Shown in pieces: positions 42,480 through 50,510 of a stretch of DNA of 54,685 nt. Where the stretch lies: assembly GCA_902799345.1 (NCBI GenBank), contig CADBZW010000015.1, positions 1 to 54,685 of the forward strand, in the 5' to 3' direction. Origin of the DNA: an uncultured Bacteroidia bacterium (GTDB lineage: Bacteria > Bacteroidota > Bacteroidia > Bacteroidales > F082). The notes beneath the pieces are model-generated. The model was not told where the DNA came from and searched no databases. It was given only the letters and a program-made list of their open reading frames with translations. Numbering within the stretch: the stretch's first letter is position 1; every line of letters begins with the position of its first letter. The position numbers and the translations under genes are program-made.

Positions 42480-43049
42480 TTATTTCGTCGCCTGGGCGTA
42501 ACCGGCGCGAACGGCCTGAATGTTGAGGTCGACGACTTCTTGGCCTTTCTTGCCGAAGATGTGGGCAATGGCCTCCTCGACCTTCTCCATGGAGATGCCG
42601 AGATAAGGCACCGTGGCACCCAAAAGCACCATATTGGAACGGGCCTTCAGCTGCTTGGCGATCTCGTTGGCATTGAACGAAACCACATGCTCCAGCTTGG
42701 CCAACTCAGCGTTGATCTTCTCCATGTCAGGATAGTTGCTGATGTTGATGAAGGGATCGTTGTTGGTGATCACCCAACCGTCCTTGTTCAGCCAAGGCAG
42801 GTAGCGCAGGGCTTCCATAGGCTCGGATGAGAGGATGATGTCGGCATTGCCTTCAGGGATGACATCGGCAAAAATCTCATTGTCGGAGATGCGGAGGTGC
42901 GAGAACACCGAGCCGCCGCGCTGCGACATGCCATGGATCTCGGACTGTTTCAGGTTCATGCCCATATTAAGAGCGGCATCAGAGATAATCTTGGCCACCG
43001 ACACGATGCCGTCGCCACCCACGCCGCATAATACTATATCTTTTTTCAT
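42480..43049 (-). CDS. iorB: indolepyruvate oxidoreductase subunit beta
   Basis: A 189-residue gamma-domain protein of the 2-oxoacid:ferredoxin oxidoreductase family. VLCGVGGDGIVSVAKI and SEIHGMSQRGGSVFSHLR are the IorB motifs. It works with IorA to oxidise aryl pyruvates (indolepyruvate and similar) to aryl-acetyl-CoA with ferredoxin as acceptor. ATG 43049 (MKKDIVLCGVGGDG) is preferred to 43079, which adds a run encoded by the AT-rich leader. It lies downstream of iorA after a palindrome-filled gap. Confidence 0.93.
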   Translation of the reverse strand: MKKDIVLCGVGGDGIVSVAKIISDAALNMGMNLKQSEIHGMSQRGGSVFSHLRISDNEIFADVIPEGNADIILSSEPMEALRYLPWLNKDGWVITNNDPFINISNYPDMEKINAELAKLEHVVSFNANEIAKQLKARSNMVLLGATVPYLGISMEKVEEAIAHIFGKKGQEVVDLNIQAVRAGYAQATK

Positions 43050-43083
43050 AATTACAAGATTTAAGATTTCTAATTTCAAGATT

Positions 43084-43159
43084 GGCTTTCAGCTCTCAGC
43101 AATCAGCTTTCAGCTAAGTTAAATCCAAGCTGATAGCTGACTGCTGATGGCTGATGGCT
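43084..43159. repeat. 76-bp imperfect palindrome between iorA and iorB
   Basis: The left arm (43084-43115, GGCTTTCAGCTCTCAGC...) and the right arm (43128-43159, AGCTGATAGCTGACTGC...) match as reverse complements at 25 of 32 positions, with a 12-base loop. The arms are made of repeated AGCTGA/TCAGCT words. The right arm runs into the iorA stop codon. Confidence 0.75.
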
Positions 43160-44739
43160 TATTTTTTCATGTGCTTTTTCAATTCCACGATGCAGGTGCG
43201 GTGCGGGATGATGACCGACACGCCGTTGTAGTTGACCTCTTCCTCGATGATCTTCACGTTTTCCTCGTGGTTCTTGGGCAACGGAATGATGTCGCGGATG
43301 TGCTCAGGTTCGACGCCGAGGCCTTCACAGATGCGGCGGATCTTGTTGTGTGCCGACGAAGGTTGGCCACCCGTCATGGCGGTGATGTCGTTGTCGAGGA
43401 TCATGACCACGACATTGGCCTTCTCGTTGACGCAGTCCATGAGACCCGTCAGGCCGCTGTGGCCGAAGGTTCCGTCGCCGATGACAGCCACGCTCGGGAA
43501 GATACCCACCTCGCTGGCGCCTTTGGCCATGGTGATGGAGGCACCCATGCACACGGTCGTGTTGATGGCACCCATGTTGAAGCCCAAGGTATAGCAGCCG
43601 ATGTCGCCGAACACCTTGCCAGCTTTATGCTTGGCCATGACTTCATTCAAGGCGTTGTAGCTGTCGACGTGCGGGCAGCCTTGGCAGAGCGCTGGAGGAC
43701 GGTTGGTGACCACTTCCGGCACCTTAAACATCGTAGGCACATCCATGCCGAGAGCTTTGGCGACCTTTTCGGCGTTCAGCTCACCATCGCGGCGGATGGT
43801 CTCGTCGAGACGACCCATGACGTTCTTGCCCTTGCCGAGGAAGCCCTTGACCAGCTCCTCAACGAACGGTTGGCCATCTTCGAGGACGAGGATCTCGTCG
43901 CACTCGTCGTACAGTTTGTTAATCATATCATAAGGCAGAGGATACTGCGTGATTTTCACGACAGGATACGGGCATTTGCCATCAGGGAAGTTCTCCATGA
44001 GGTAGTTGTAGGCGATACCCGTGGTGATGATACCGATATTTTTCTTCGGGCCGTCAAAGTACTTGTTGTAGCCGGAAGTCTCCGAAGCCTCGGTGAAAGC
44101 AGGTTGCTTGTCAATGAGGTTACGATAGAGACGCTTGGCATTGGCCGGAAGCAGCACGAACGACTTGGCGTCGGCAGGCTCGGTGAGCTCATTCTGCGGA
44201 CGGACGGGCTTGCGCACCACGCCGGCGCGACTGTGGGCCAGACGGGTCGGGATGCGGTAGAGCACCGGCGTACCGAGTTTCTCGCTCAGTTCATAGCCGT
44301 AATGCACCATGTCATAGGCTTCCTGTTGGTTGGAAGGTTCCAGCATGGGAATCATGGCCCAGTGACCATAGAAGCGGCTGTCTTGTTCGTCTTGCGACGA
44401 GAACATGCTCGGGTCGTCGGCCACCACGACGAGGACGCCCTTGGTGCCGATGATAGCGGCATTCATGAAGGGGTCGCCGCAAACGTTGAGACCCACGTGC
44501 TTCATGCAGGTCATGGCACGCTTGCCAGCGTAGGCCACGCCGATGGAGGCCTCAAGGGCGGTCTTCTCGTTGGCGCACCAGTTGGCAATTATGCCTTGTT
44601 CCTTGGCTTGTTTCGAGTTGATGACATACTCTGTGATTTGGGTTGAAGGCGTGCCCGGATAGCTGTTGATGGCCGAGCCGCCGGCGTCGATGAAGCCTTG
44701 TGCAATGGCCTCATCGCCTAAAAGCAATACTTTCTCCAT
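43159..44739 (-). CDS. iorA: indolepyruvate oxidoreductase subunit alpha
   Basis: A 526-residue thiamine-diphosphate enzyme. The N-terminal part starts with GDEAIAQGFIDAGGSAINSYPGTPSTQ, and the TPP-binding part contains GDIGCYTLGFNMGAINTTVCMGASI and GDGTFGHSGLTGLMDCVNEKANVV. It lacks the C-terminal 2x[4Fe-4S] ferredoxin domain that ends many archaeal and clostridial IorA proteins; only ALCQGCPHVDSYN near the middle shows paired cysteines. It should therefore rely on another electron carrier path. It forms an operon with iorB. Confidence 0.93.
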   Translation of the reverse strand: MEKVLLLGDEAIAQGFIDAGGSAINSYPGTPSTQITEYVINSKQAKEQGIIANWCANEKTALEASIGVAYAGKRAMTCMKHVGLNVCGDPFMNAAIIGTKGVLVVVADDPSMFSSQDEQDSRFYGHWAMIPMLEPSNQQEAYDMVHYGYELSEKLGTPVLYRIPTRLAHSRAGVVRKPVRPQNELTEPADAKSFVLLPANAKRLYRNLIDKQPAFTEASETSGYNKYFDGPKKNIGIITTGIAYNYLMENFPDGKCPYPVVKITQYPLPYDMINKLYDECDEILVLEDGQPFVEELVKGFLGKGKNVMGRLDETIRRDGELNAEKVAKALGMDVPTMFKVPEVVTNRPPALCQGCPHVDSYNALNEVMAKHKAGKVFGDIGCYTLGFNMGAINTTVCMGASITMAKGASEVGIFPSVAVIGDGTFGHSGLTGLMDCVNEKANVVVMILDNDITAMTGGQPSSAHNKIRRICEGLGVEPEHIRDIIPLPKNHEENVKIIEEEVNYNGVSVIIPHRTCIVELKKHMKK

Positions 44740-44780
44740 ATCGTATAATTCAATATTTAAAACTCAAAATTTAAAGATTG

Positions 44781-44801
44781 GACTATGGCTAAGCCATAGT
44801 C
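44781..44801. repeat. perfect 21-bp palindrome upstream of iorA
   Basis: GACTATGGCT (44781-44790), A, AGCCATAGTC (44792-44801). It lies in the iorA leader between the promoter (44811-44818) and the start (44739), so the transcript would carry a stable 10-bp hairpin. Confidence 0.75.
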
Positions 44802-44810
44802 AGATTGGCA

Positions 44811-44818
44811 CAAAGATA
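44811..44818 (-). promoter_or_regulatory. iorA: -7 promoter element (TATCTTTG) of iorA-iorB
   Basis: A minus-strand TAnnTTTG match about 70 bp before the iorA start. No ideal -33 was found. Confidence 0.5.
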
Positions 44819-44855
44819 CGGAATAAAACGATACAAACAAGAAAAAACTTTATCA

Positions 44856-45455
44856 TCATTGCGGATTTAGTCCGCAAAGCCTGTGCATTTCCATGATTTG
44901 TTCCAAAAGTGCGTCGTCTTCATCGTCGTTCTCATGCCAGATGACATAATCGGCGAGAAGGCGCTTCCCTTCTTCGGGCCATTGCTTGGCCATTCTTGCC
45001 CTGACAGCATCCTCGTCGCAATGCTCACGTTCCATGACACGGCGCAAGCGCGTGGCTTCCGATGCCGACACCATCACGACGGCGTCAAATCGTTTTTCCA
45101 ACCGCTTCTCAAACACCAGTGCCGACTCAAACAAGACATAGGGTGCATCCTGTTTTGTTATCCATTGCTCAAAGTCGACGAACAAAGCGGGATAAAGGAT
45201 GCCTTCCAGGTCATGCTGGGCAGTACCATCATGAAAAATCAAATTGGCAATGTATTTCCTGTCAATTTCATTATCAGAAATGTAAAAGCCATCGCCGAAA
45301 CGTTGTACCAATTGATGCCGTACTTCGGGGAGAAAATACATCCGCTTTGCGGCCTCGTCACTATTGTAAACAGGAATGTTCAGGTGTTGCTTGAACAACT
45401 CGCAGACCCATGACTTGCCGCTGCCGATATTGCCGGTGATGGCGATGCGTTTCAT
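44856..45455 (-). CDS. coaE: dephospho-CoA kinase
   Basis: A 199-residue P-loop kinase that phosphorylates dephospho-CoA in the last step of CoA synthesis. The ATP loop is TGNIGSGKS (residues 7-15), followed by FKQHLNIPVYNSDEAAKRMY with the DEA motif. It overlaps the YbbR gene by four bases (ATGA on the minus strand). The end of the gene carries GCGGATTTAGTCCGC (44862-44876), a small hairpin over the last codons that may help termination. Confidence 0.95.
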   Translation of the reverse strand: MKRIAITGNIGSGKSWVCELFKQHLNIPVYNSDEAAKRMYFLPEVRHQLVQRFGDGFYISDNEIDRKYIANLIFHDGTAQHDLEGILYPALFVDFEQWITKQDAPYVLFESALVFEKRLEKRFDAVVMVSASEATRLRRVMEREHCDEDAVRARMAKQWPEEGKRLLADYVIWHENDDEDDALLEQIMEMHRLCGLNPQ

Positions 45456-46417
45456 TGCACGATGAGATATTCCACCTTGTCGGGTTGGCTACTCAGCACC
45501 TGCACCGTCTTTGGCCACGACACCAGTTGTACATCCAACAGCGGCTGCAAGGCTTCCAATTGCCGCTTGTCAACGGTGGCTGAGAAATCATCAGCGACGA
45601 CAGAAGCATAGTCTTTCATTGCAACGAGGCATTTCACCGAAAGCGTCTCGGGGAAGAACCTCAACTTAGGGTTGTCGGCCACGCGGATAGGGACTTCAAT
45701 ATCCTTCTCGGTGTATTTCTCCACCTCCACCGTTACCTTCACTTCCTTGGTATTGCACCGTATTTTGCCATCCAACATATCGAGGGCAACCGACTCGCTG
45801 AAGCTTTCGCTTACATTGGTCTTTGAAACGCTCTCCGTCCACACCGCCCTCACCGTGTCGATGACCTCTTCGGGGCCGTATATGGTCACCGTAGCCGGGT
45901 CAATGGTAGGGATGCCGTAAAGGTCAAACTGGCGTTGCATCTTGAGGTCGGAACGGAAAGCGACAGGCACCACCTTTGACTTCAGCGGATCCATGGTAAA
46001 ATAAATTACGCCATCGTTCATGGTGATGTCGGCGGCATTGATATCCAACCTTTCTGCTACTTTTTCAGCCACATACTGGCTGCTGATCGAATAGTTGTTG
46101 CCGCTTTCCCGGTGGTAAGGCACCTCGTTCAAAGAGATGGTGACAAAGCGATTAGGCTCGCGTATCATCTTATAACGCAAGGTATGGAAGCCGTCGGTAT
46201 TGAGCGACAGGTTCACAGACTGCTCGTCCGACGACACCCACTGGTCGGTGGGCACATCGACAAACCGCAGGCGAAACGACGTCTGCGTGCTATAGTCTTC
46301 CGACAACTTGACCAAGAACCACGCCGCCGTGGAGATGATCAAGAAAATGAAAAAAGTAAAGAAGGAGCGCTGGTTCTTGCGCTCCGACTTCTGCTTGATG
46401 TTATCCAGGATATCCAT
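45452..46417 (-). CDS. YbbR-like domain membrane protein
   Basis: A 321-residue protein with one N-terminal TM (about residues 20-37, FFTFFIFLIISTAAWFLV) and a beta-rich extracytoplasmic part with two or three YbbR-like repeats (for example VVPVAFRSDLKMQRQFDLYGIPTIDPATVTIYGPEEVIDTVRAV, and IEVPIRVADNPKLRFFPETL). In Firmicutes the family (CdaR) regulates c-di-AMP cyclase; no cyclase gene is next to it here. It is placed between yajC and coaE, two bases after the yajC stop, the order usual in Bacteroidota. Confidence 0.9.
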   Translation of the reverse strand: MDILDNIKQKSERKNQRSFFTFFIFLIISTAAWFLVKLSEDYSTQTSFRLRFVDVPTDQWVSSDEQSVNLSLNTDGFHTLRYKMIREPNRFVTISLNEVPYHRESGNNYSISSQYVAEKVAERLDINAADITMNDGVIYFTMDPLKSKVVPVAFRSDLKMQRQFDLYGIPTIDPATVTIYGPEEVIDTVRAVWTESVSKTNVSESFSESVALDMLDGKIRCNTKEVKVTVEVEKYTEKDIEVPIRVADNPKLRFFPETLSVKCLVAMKDYASVVADDFSATVDKRQLEALQPLLDVQLVSWPKTVQVLSSQPDKVEYLIVQ

Positions 46418-46419
46418 TA

Positions 46420-46767
46420 TTAAGCCTGTCCAACGCGGGTACCGTCCTTGACAAGGGCGGTCTTCTCCACCTCGACTTCCATACCGGGAGCCAGTGAAAT
46501 CATGACGGTGGTTTCCTTCACCTCGGTGATTTTACCATGGAAACCGCCGATGGTGACCACCTTGTCGCCCTTTTGCAGGCTATCGCGGAACTTCTGTTCT
46601 TCCTTGGCTCTCTTCGACTGCGGACGGATGAAGAACAGCCAAAACACGACGATGATGAGAAGAAGCGGGAGCATGGAGAGCCAACCGCCACCGCCGCCAC
46701 CTTCTGCGCCAGCAGTGCCTTGGGCAGCATTTCCGCCATACAACAAGACTAATAATAAGTTGTTCAT
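46420..46767 (-). CDS. yajC: preprotein translocase subunit YajC
   Basis: A 115-residue protein with a single TM (MLPLLLIIVVFWLFFIRPQSKRAKE, about residues 31-48), the FFIRPQxKR motif and the GDKVVTIGGFHGKITEV domain typical of YajC, a small partner of SecDF. The N terminus before the TM is Gly-rich and somewhat longer than usual. The leader upstream (46781-46830) is made of TTTAAAGATT-type direct repeats. Confidence 0.95.
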   Translation of the reverse strand: MNNLLLVLLYGGNAAQGTAGAEGGGGGGWLSMLPLLLIIVVFWLFFIRPQSKRAKEEQKFRDSLQKGDKVVTIGGFHGKITEVKETTVMISLAPGMEVEVEKTALVKDGTRVGQA

Positions 46768-46780
46768 TGTGAGTAATTTA

Positions 46781-46828
46781 AAGATTTAACAATTTAAGAT
46801 TTAAAGATTCAAAGATTTAAAGATTTAA
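46781..46828. repeat. AT-rich short direct repeats in the yajC leader
   Basis: Several copies of TTTAAAGATT or close variants in a row, just upstream of yajC. Similar AAATCTT/TTTGAATT runs precede sufC (10315-10336), iorB (43050-43080) and iorA (44740-44780). Confidence 0.5.
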
Positions 46829-46830
46829 AA

Positions 46831-47301
46831 TCAATACTGGTCGGGAGTTTGCACTGTGCCTTTGATGCGCAAGATGGTTTTGGCAGGGTTAGTGTTCGAC
46901 ATCACCGTCAAGCTGCGGCTTTGGAAGCCATGGTGGCCTTTGCTGTCGTAAGTCACCTTGATGTCTCCTTTTTTGCCGGGAGCGATAGGCTCGTGGGGAT
47001 AGTCGCCGACCGTACAGCCACAACTTGAACCCACCTCAGTGATAATCAGCGGCATGTTACCCGTGTTGGTGAAATGGAAGGAATAGGACACCACCTCACC
47101 TTGCAACAAAGAGCCGAAGTCATGTTCTTCCTTGTCGAACTTGATAGCGGCTTGCTTATTCGAGGTCTCGGAGGCCGACTTGGGACTCGTCACCAAATCG
47201 GTGGAGAGCTTGCCGTCGTCCTTATTATCACACCCCGACATAGCCATCGTAACCACGACAGCCAATGCCATTAAATATCTGATATTCATAATGTTTTTCA
47301 T
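46831..47301 (-). CDS. DUF1573 lipoprotein
   Basis: A 156-residue protein. The N terminus ends in the lipobox M-S-G-C (AMSGCDNKDD), so it is a lipoprotein. The rest is a DUF1573 Ig-like domain with VSYSFHFTNTGNMPLIITEVGSSCGCTVGDYPHEPIAPGKKGDIKVTYDSKG, including the CGCT motif. DUF1573 proteins are common next to yajC in Bacteroidota; the function is unknown. The start is ATG 47301 or 47289 (MNIRYLMAL). It overlaps the upstream T9SS gene by four bases. Confidence 0.9.
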   Translation of the reverse strand: MKNIMNIRYLMALAVVVTMAMSGCDNKDDGKLSTDLVTSPKSASETSNKQAAIKFDKEEHDFGSLLQGEVVSYSFHFTNTGNMPLIITEVGSSCGCTVGDYPHEPIAPGKKGDIKVTYDSKGHHGFQSRSLTVMSNTNPAKTILRIKGTVQTPDQY

Positions 47302-48560
47302 TCTCCTCTTCTTGCTGTAACAATCATCACCGAGCCTTGGTAGGTGGCATCATTCTTCAAGCCATGGCATTTCAGCACATAGAAATAGGTGCCGTCCGAC
47401 AATCCGCCGCCGTCCCAGTTGTTTTTGTAGTCCTTGGAATGATAGACCACACGTCCCCAGCGGTTGAAAATCGTCAGTTCGGAAGACTCATAATAACGGC
47501 TTAGTGGCTCATAGTCTTCATATTCAGGATGCGTGTCGCGATAGCCTTTCAAGCCATTATTGTTGCCGCCATCCGGCGTGTCGCTGCTGCTGTCAAGAGT
47601 GATGATGAAATAGTCGTTGGTGCCGTCGCCGTTGGGCGTAAACACATTCGGGATCTTCAGCTTCACAGGCTCCACCCTGATAGCCTTCATGTAAGAGGTG
47701 TCGCAGCCTTGCGGGTTGTAGACCTTCAGCTCGGTGTTGTAGTCGCCGACATCCACATAGGTAAAGCGCGGTTCATCCTCCGTTGACGTGATGTTATACT
47801 GTTGGTTTAAAATCCAATAGAAATTACTGATTGGCAGTGTATCAGCCGAATTGTTTACGAATGAATAGGTCTCATGTGGGTTTTGCAGGTAGACTGTGTC
47901 GCCCGGGTCGGTAAAAATCTCCACAACGGGATTAGGATAGGCTTTCAGGGTCACGCTGTCAAGTTGGGTGCAGCCCCTTCCGTCGGTGACCTTGATATAA
48001 TAATACCTATAAGCTTCCAAGCCTATGGCCCATGTCGGGTCGCCTGGGGCGATGTGCAAGGGGCTGACCTGCCATTGGTAATCGAAAGGCGGGTTGTAAA
48101 CGACTCCAAGGCTGTCGACAACGGCCACCACTTGGGCGGTTCTGCCATTCTCCTCTTCCCTATTGCTGCATGTCTTCTTCAATTGGCGGTATTTCACCTT
48201 AAACACCGGCTTCACCCCTATGGTGATGGTAGGGGTACAAACGAGAGACGAATCCTGATCAAGAATCTGCACAGAGTATTCAATATTATATACGTTCGGT
48301 GAGCTCGCTGTCTCAGCAGGTCGAGAGGCATTCGTCCGCAACGTGTTTCGGGTTTGACCCGCCAAAATGCCATTGTTCCTATACCATTGATAAATGTATT
48401 GGTAGTTGTTGGGGACGGAAAGCACAATTTCCGTTCCGTTGCAAACGGGCAATTCGGTATTACAAGTAATCTCGCATGGGTCTTGCGCCAAGGCGAAAAA
48501 CGAACTGGTCAAAGCCCAAAGAAGCAGCAAAGCCTTGAATATGTTGGTATTGTTTCTCAT
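47298..48560 (-). CDS. T9SS type B sorting-domain protein (gliding-motility type C terminus)
   Basis: A 420-residue exported protein with signal peptide (ALLLLWALTSSFFALAQ), an Ig-like repeat region with paired cysteines (ITCNTELPVCNGTEI), and a C-terminal CHU_C/gliding-motility-associated domain (IPNVFTPNGDGTNDYFII...LTIFNRWGRVVYHS...WDGG...DGTYFYVLKC). Type B domains target proteins to T9SS without the usual cleavage pattern of type A. A direct role in gliding is not implied by the domain name. The start at 48560 follows a TATTTTTG promoter. It overlaps the DUF1573 gene by four bases, so the minus-strand set from here to coaE could be one transcript. Confidence 0.88.
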   Translation of the reverse strand: MRNNTNIFKALLLLWALTSSFFALAQDPCEITCNTELPVCNGTEIVLSVPNNYQYIYQWYRNNGILAGQTRNTLRTNASRPAETASSPNVYNIEYSVQILDQDSSLVCTPTITIGVKPVFKVKYRQLKKTCSNREEENGRTAQVVAVVDSLGVVYNPPFDYQWQVSPLHIAPGDPTWAIGLEAYRYYYIKVTDGRGCTQLDSVTLKAYPNPVVEIFTDPGDTVYLQNPHETYSFVNNSADTLPISNFYWILNQQYNITSTEDEPRFTYVDVGDYNTELKVYNPQGCDTSYMKAIRVEPVKLKIPNVFTPNGDGTNDYFIITLDSSSDTPDGGNNNGLKGYRDTHPEYEDYEPLSRYYESSELTIFNRWGRVVYHSKDYKNNWDGGGLSDGTYFYVLKCHGLKNDATYQGSVMIVTARRGE

Positions 48561-48578
48561 TCCACTTGAAATAGGTTG

Positions 48579-48586
48579 CAAAAATA
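48579..48586 (-). promoter_or_regulatory. -7 promoter element (TATTTTTG) for the T9SS-B/DUF1573/yajC/ybbR/coaE set
   Basis: A minus-strand TAnnTTTG match 18 bp before the start at 48560. Confidence 0.5.
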
Positions 48587-48641
48587 AGAAAAATCTCAAG
48601 ATGAACGCAACAAGTCGTCGATTATTGTTTCATCACCGACT

Positions 48642-50405
48642 CTACACCTTCACCAATTTGACCACATGGCCCATGGTTACAGGACGGCCAAAATGGACAA
48701 CATAGACACCGTCAGGCCAGTCGCTTGCATCAAACTCCTTAGACTCAACAAAGCGAGTGACAGGGAGCATCAAGTTACCAAGCATATCGTACACGACCAC
48801 ATCTGTAAAGCCGTCACTATCAGATTGTATCGTAAACTTTCCCGTGGTAGGATTCGGCGTTACGCTTGCCTCAAGCACCGGCTCTTCTGGAGCGACGGAG
48901 TCGTTGGGATTGGTTGACACGGCAGTCCAAGCAGCCTCCCATCCTCCGGCAGTGACGCCACAGTCGGAGCGGAACTCAACGCACATCACGTTGCTTGACG
49001 ACTCCACCAGGCCAGGGCTTTGCGTGTTCCAGCGGCCGATTTTCTCGGCATAGACATTGTCGCCGTCGTAAATCCACAGGAAGTCGTAGTCGGTTTCCAA
49101 ACTGAAACTATTGAAATTCAATTGGATGGTCGATTCCTCGGGACCACGGATGACCCATATCTTACGTTCATCGTTGCCATAGTTCACATGGTCGAGGCGG
49201 CCTTCCGTACCTTCCAAAACGGTGACAGACGTGCCTTCGTTGATGAGTTTGTAGTAATAGTTCCAGTCCCAATACGGTCCTGGGTCGGTATGCGTCTGGT
49301 CAGGATAATGCTGATGACCACGTATCCTAGTACAGGCATCTTCGTCGCCAAGATCGTGGACGCCATTGTTGAGGCAAGTGCCATTGTCCAAGGTGTCGCG
49401 ATAGAAGGTACGATGACCGCTGATGACATCATAACGGCTACAGATGCTACGCACCAAGTCGGCGGAGGATTGATACATTGCCTCGGTGAAGAAACTCGCG
49501 ATGTCGCCGTAGGCCTCGTGCTCGATGCCGATGGTGTAGCCATTGGCCGTACGGGCGTGCCAAGCCTTGTCGGCCTCGCGCACCATCTGCGTCACCTGCC
49601 CGTCGACGGAACGGATGACATAATGCGCTGAAACGCCGGCCTCGCAGTTCTTGAACCAGCTGATGCATCCCGCATAAGAGCCTTCGGTGTAATGGATGAC
49701 CACCGCGCTCACTTCTTTCGTTCGTGGCTCCCAGTTGCATTCCGGAGCAGGGTCCCAGATGGCAGGGGAATAGTCGGGGCTGCGGGTGATGCCAAGTTCA
49801 GAAGCTGTCAGCAGGTCGTAATGATCAGCAAACACGGCCTTCAAGTCGATGTCGTGTTTCGGAAAGCCAAAAGCCTCAGCCTGTTCCGCATCATTCAAGA
49901 AGAAGCACACCGAATAAAGCATGCTTTGCATGGGATAGATATCCTTTTTCTCCCCTATCGGCAATTCCGAAAGCTGTTGGATGACAAATAGATAGCCTTT
50001 TATATCGGTAGCTTTGTTCTCTTTGGACAAACACGAAAAAGCCTTCGCATAAGCCATGACATTTGCCGTTGGGTTTTGTAGGATCTCCGTTTCCGAGATG
50101 CCCGATAATTTAGAAACCAAATGCAAATTCTCACGGAAATAGCCCTTGCCATCTTTCACCAAGCCCATCAAGCCATAGGCACGGGGCATGGCATCGGGAC
50201 CGTCGTGATGATAGTTGGCGTCAGTGAGGTGATGGCATTGCGTGTTGGTGAACGAAATGGCTTCAAGCATGCCTTGCGGGATGTCGGGGCAAGCCTGATA
50301 GGCCGATAGGAAAGCGGATTTATAGTCTTGCTTTTCTGATATTTGCGCCATCCCAAAAAACGAGAACAGCAAAGATACAGTAAAGAGTAATGATAGACGT
50401 TTCAT
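48642..50405 (-). CDS. N-acetylmuramoyl-L-alanine amidase with CUB and T9SS domains
   Basis: A 587-residue protein. Domains in order: signal peptide (LLFTVSLLFSFFGMAQ); an N-terminal helical region of about 200 residues with a lysozyme-like feel (QGMLEAISFTNTQCHHL); an Amidase_2/PGRP-type domain with VVIHYTEGS, GYTIGIEHEAYGD, ISGHRTF and HTDPGPYWDW; a CUB-like beta domain (WVIRGPEESTIQLNFNSFSLETDYDFL...VMCVEFRSDCG); and a type A T9SS sorting domain (VTPNPTTGKFTI...KLVKV). It should cleave the amide bond between muramic acid and the stem peptide outside the cell. Because T9SS delivers it to the surface, its target may be other bacteria rather than self. Confidence 0.88.
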   Translation of the reverse strand: MKRLSLLFTVSLLFSFFGMAQISEKQDYKSAFLSAYQACPDIPQGMLEAISFTNTQCHHLTDANYHHDGPDAMPRAYGLMGLVKDGKGYFRENLHLVSKLSGISETEILQNPTANVMAYAKAFSCLSKENKATDIKGYLFVIQQLSELPIGEKKDIYPMQSMLYSVCFFLNDAEQAEAFGFPKHDIDLKAVFADHYDLLTASELGITRSPDYSPAIWDPAPECNWEPRTKEVSAVVIHYTEGSYAGCISWFKNCEAGVSAHYVIRSVDGQVTQMVREADKAWHARTANGYTIGIEHEAYGDIASFFTEAMYQSSADLVRSICSRYDVISGHRTFYRDTLDNGTCLNNGVHDLGDEDACTRIRGHQHYPDQTHTDPGPYWDWNYYYKLINEGTSVTVLEGTEGRLDHVNYGNDERKIWVIRGPEESTIQLNFNSFSLETDYDFLWIYDGDNVYAEKIGRWNTQSPGLVESSSNVMCVEFRSDCGVTAGGWEAAWTAVSTNPNDSVAPEEPVLEASVTPNPTTGKFTIQSDSDGFTDVVVYDMLGNLMLPVTRFVESKEFDASDWPDGVYVVHFGRPVTMGHVVKLVKV

Positions 50406-50422
50406 CCTATAATATTTGAGGC

Positions 50423-50430
50423 CAAAAATA
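50423..50430 (-). promoter_or_regulatory. -7 promoter element (TATTTTTG) of the amidase gene
   Basis: A minus-strand TAnnTTTG match 17 bp before the start at 50405, divergent from hutU. Confidence 0.5.
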
Positions 50431-50467
50431 CACAATTTTTCTTTTCGCAGGGAATGAGTTTTTTTCG

Positions 50468-50475
50468 TACCTTTG
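50468..50475 (+). promoter_or_regulatory. hutU: -7 promoter element (TACCTTTG) of hutU
   Basis: A TAnnTTTG match 35 bp before the chosen start. Confidence 0.55.
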
Positions 50476-50510
50476 CGACTTCAAGAAATTACACAAATAA
50501 TCACCATAAA

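Noticed and set aside
43147-44646. 499-codon open frame on the plus strand opposite iorA.
   Set aside because: It mirrors the iorA codons and has no recognisable domain or leader.
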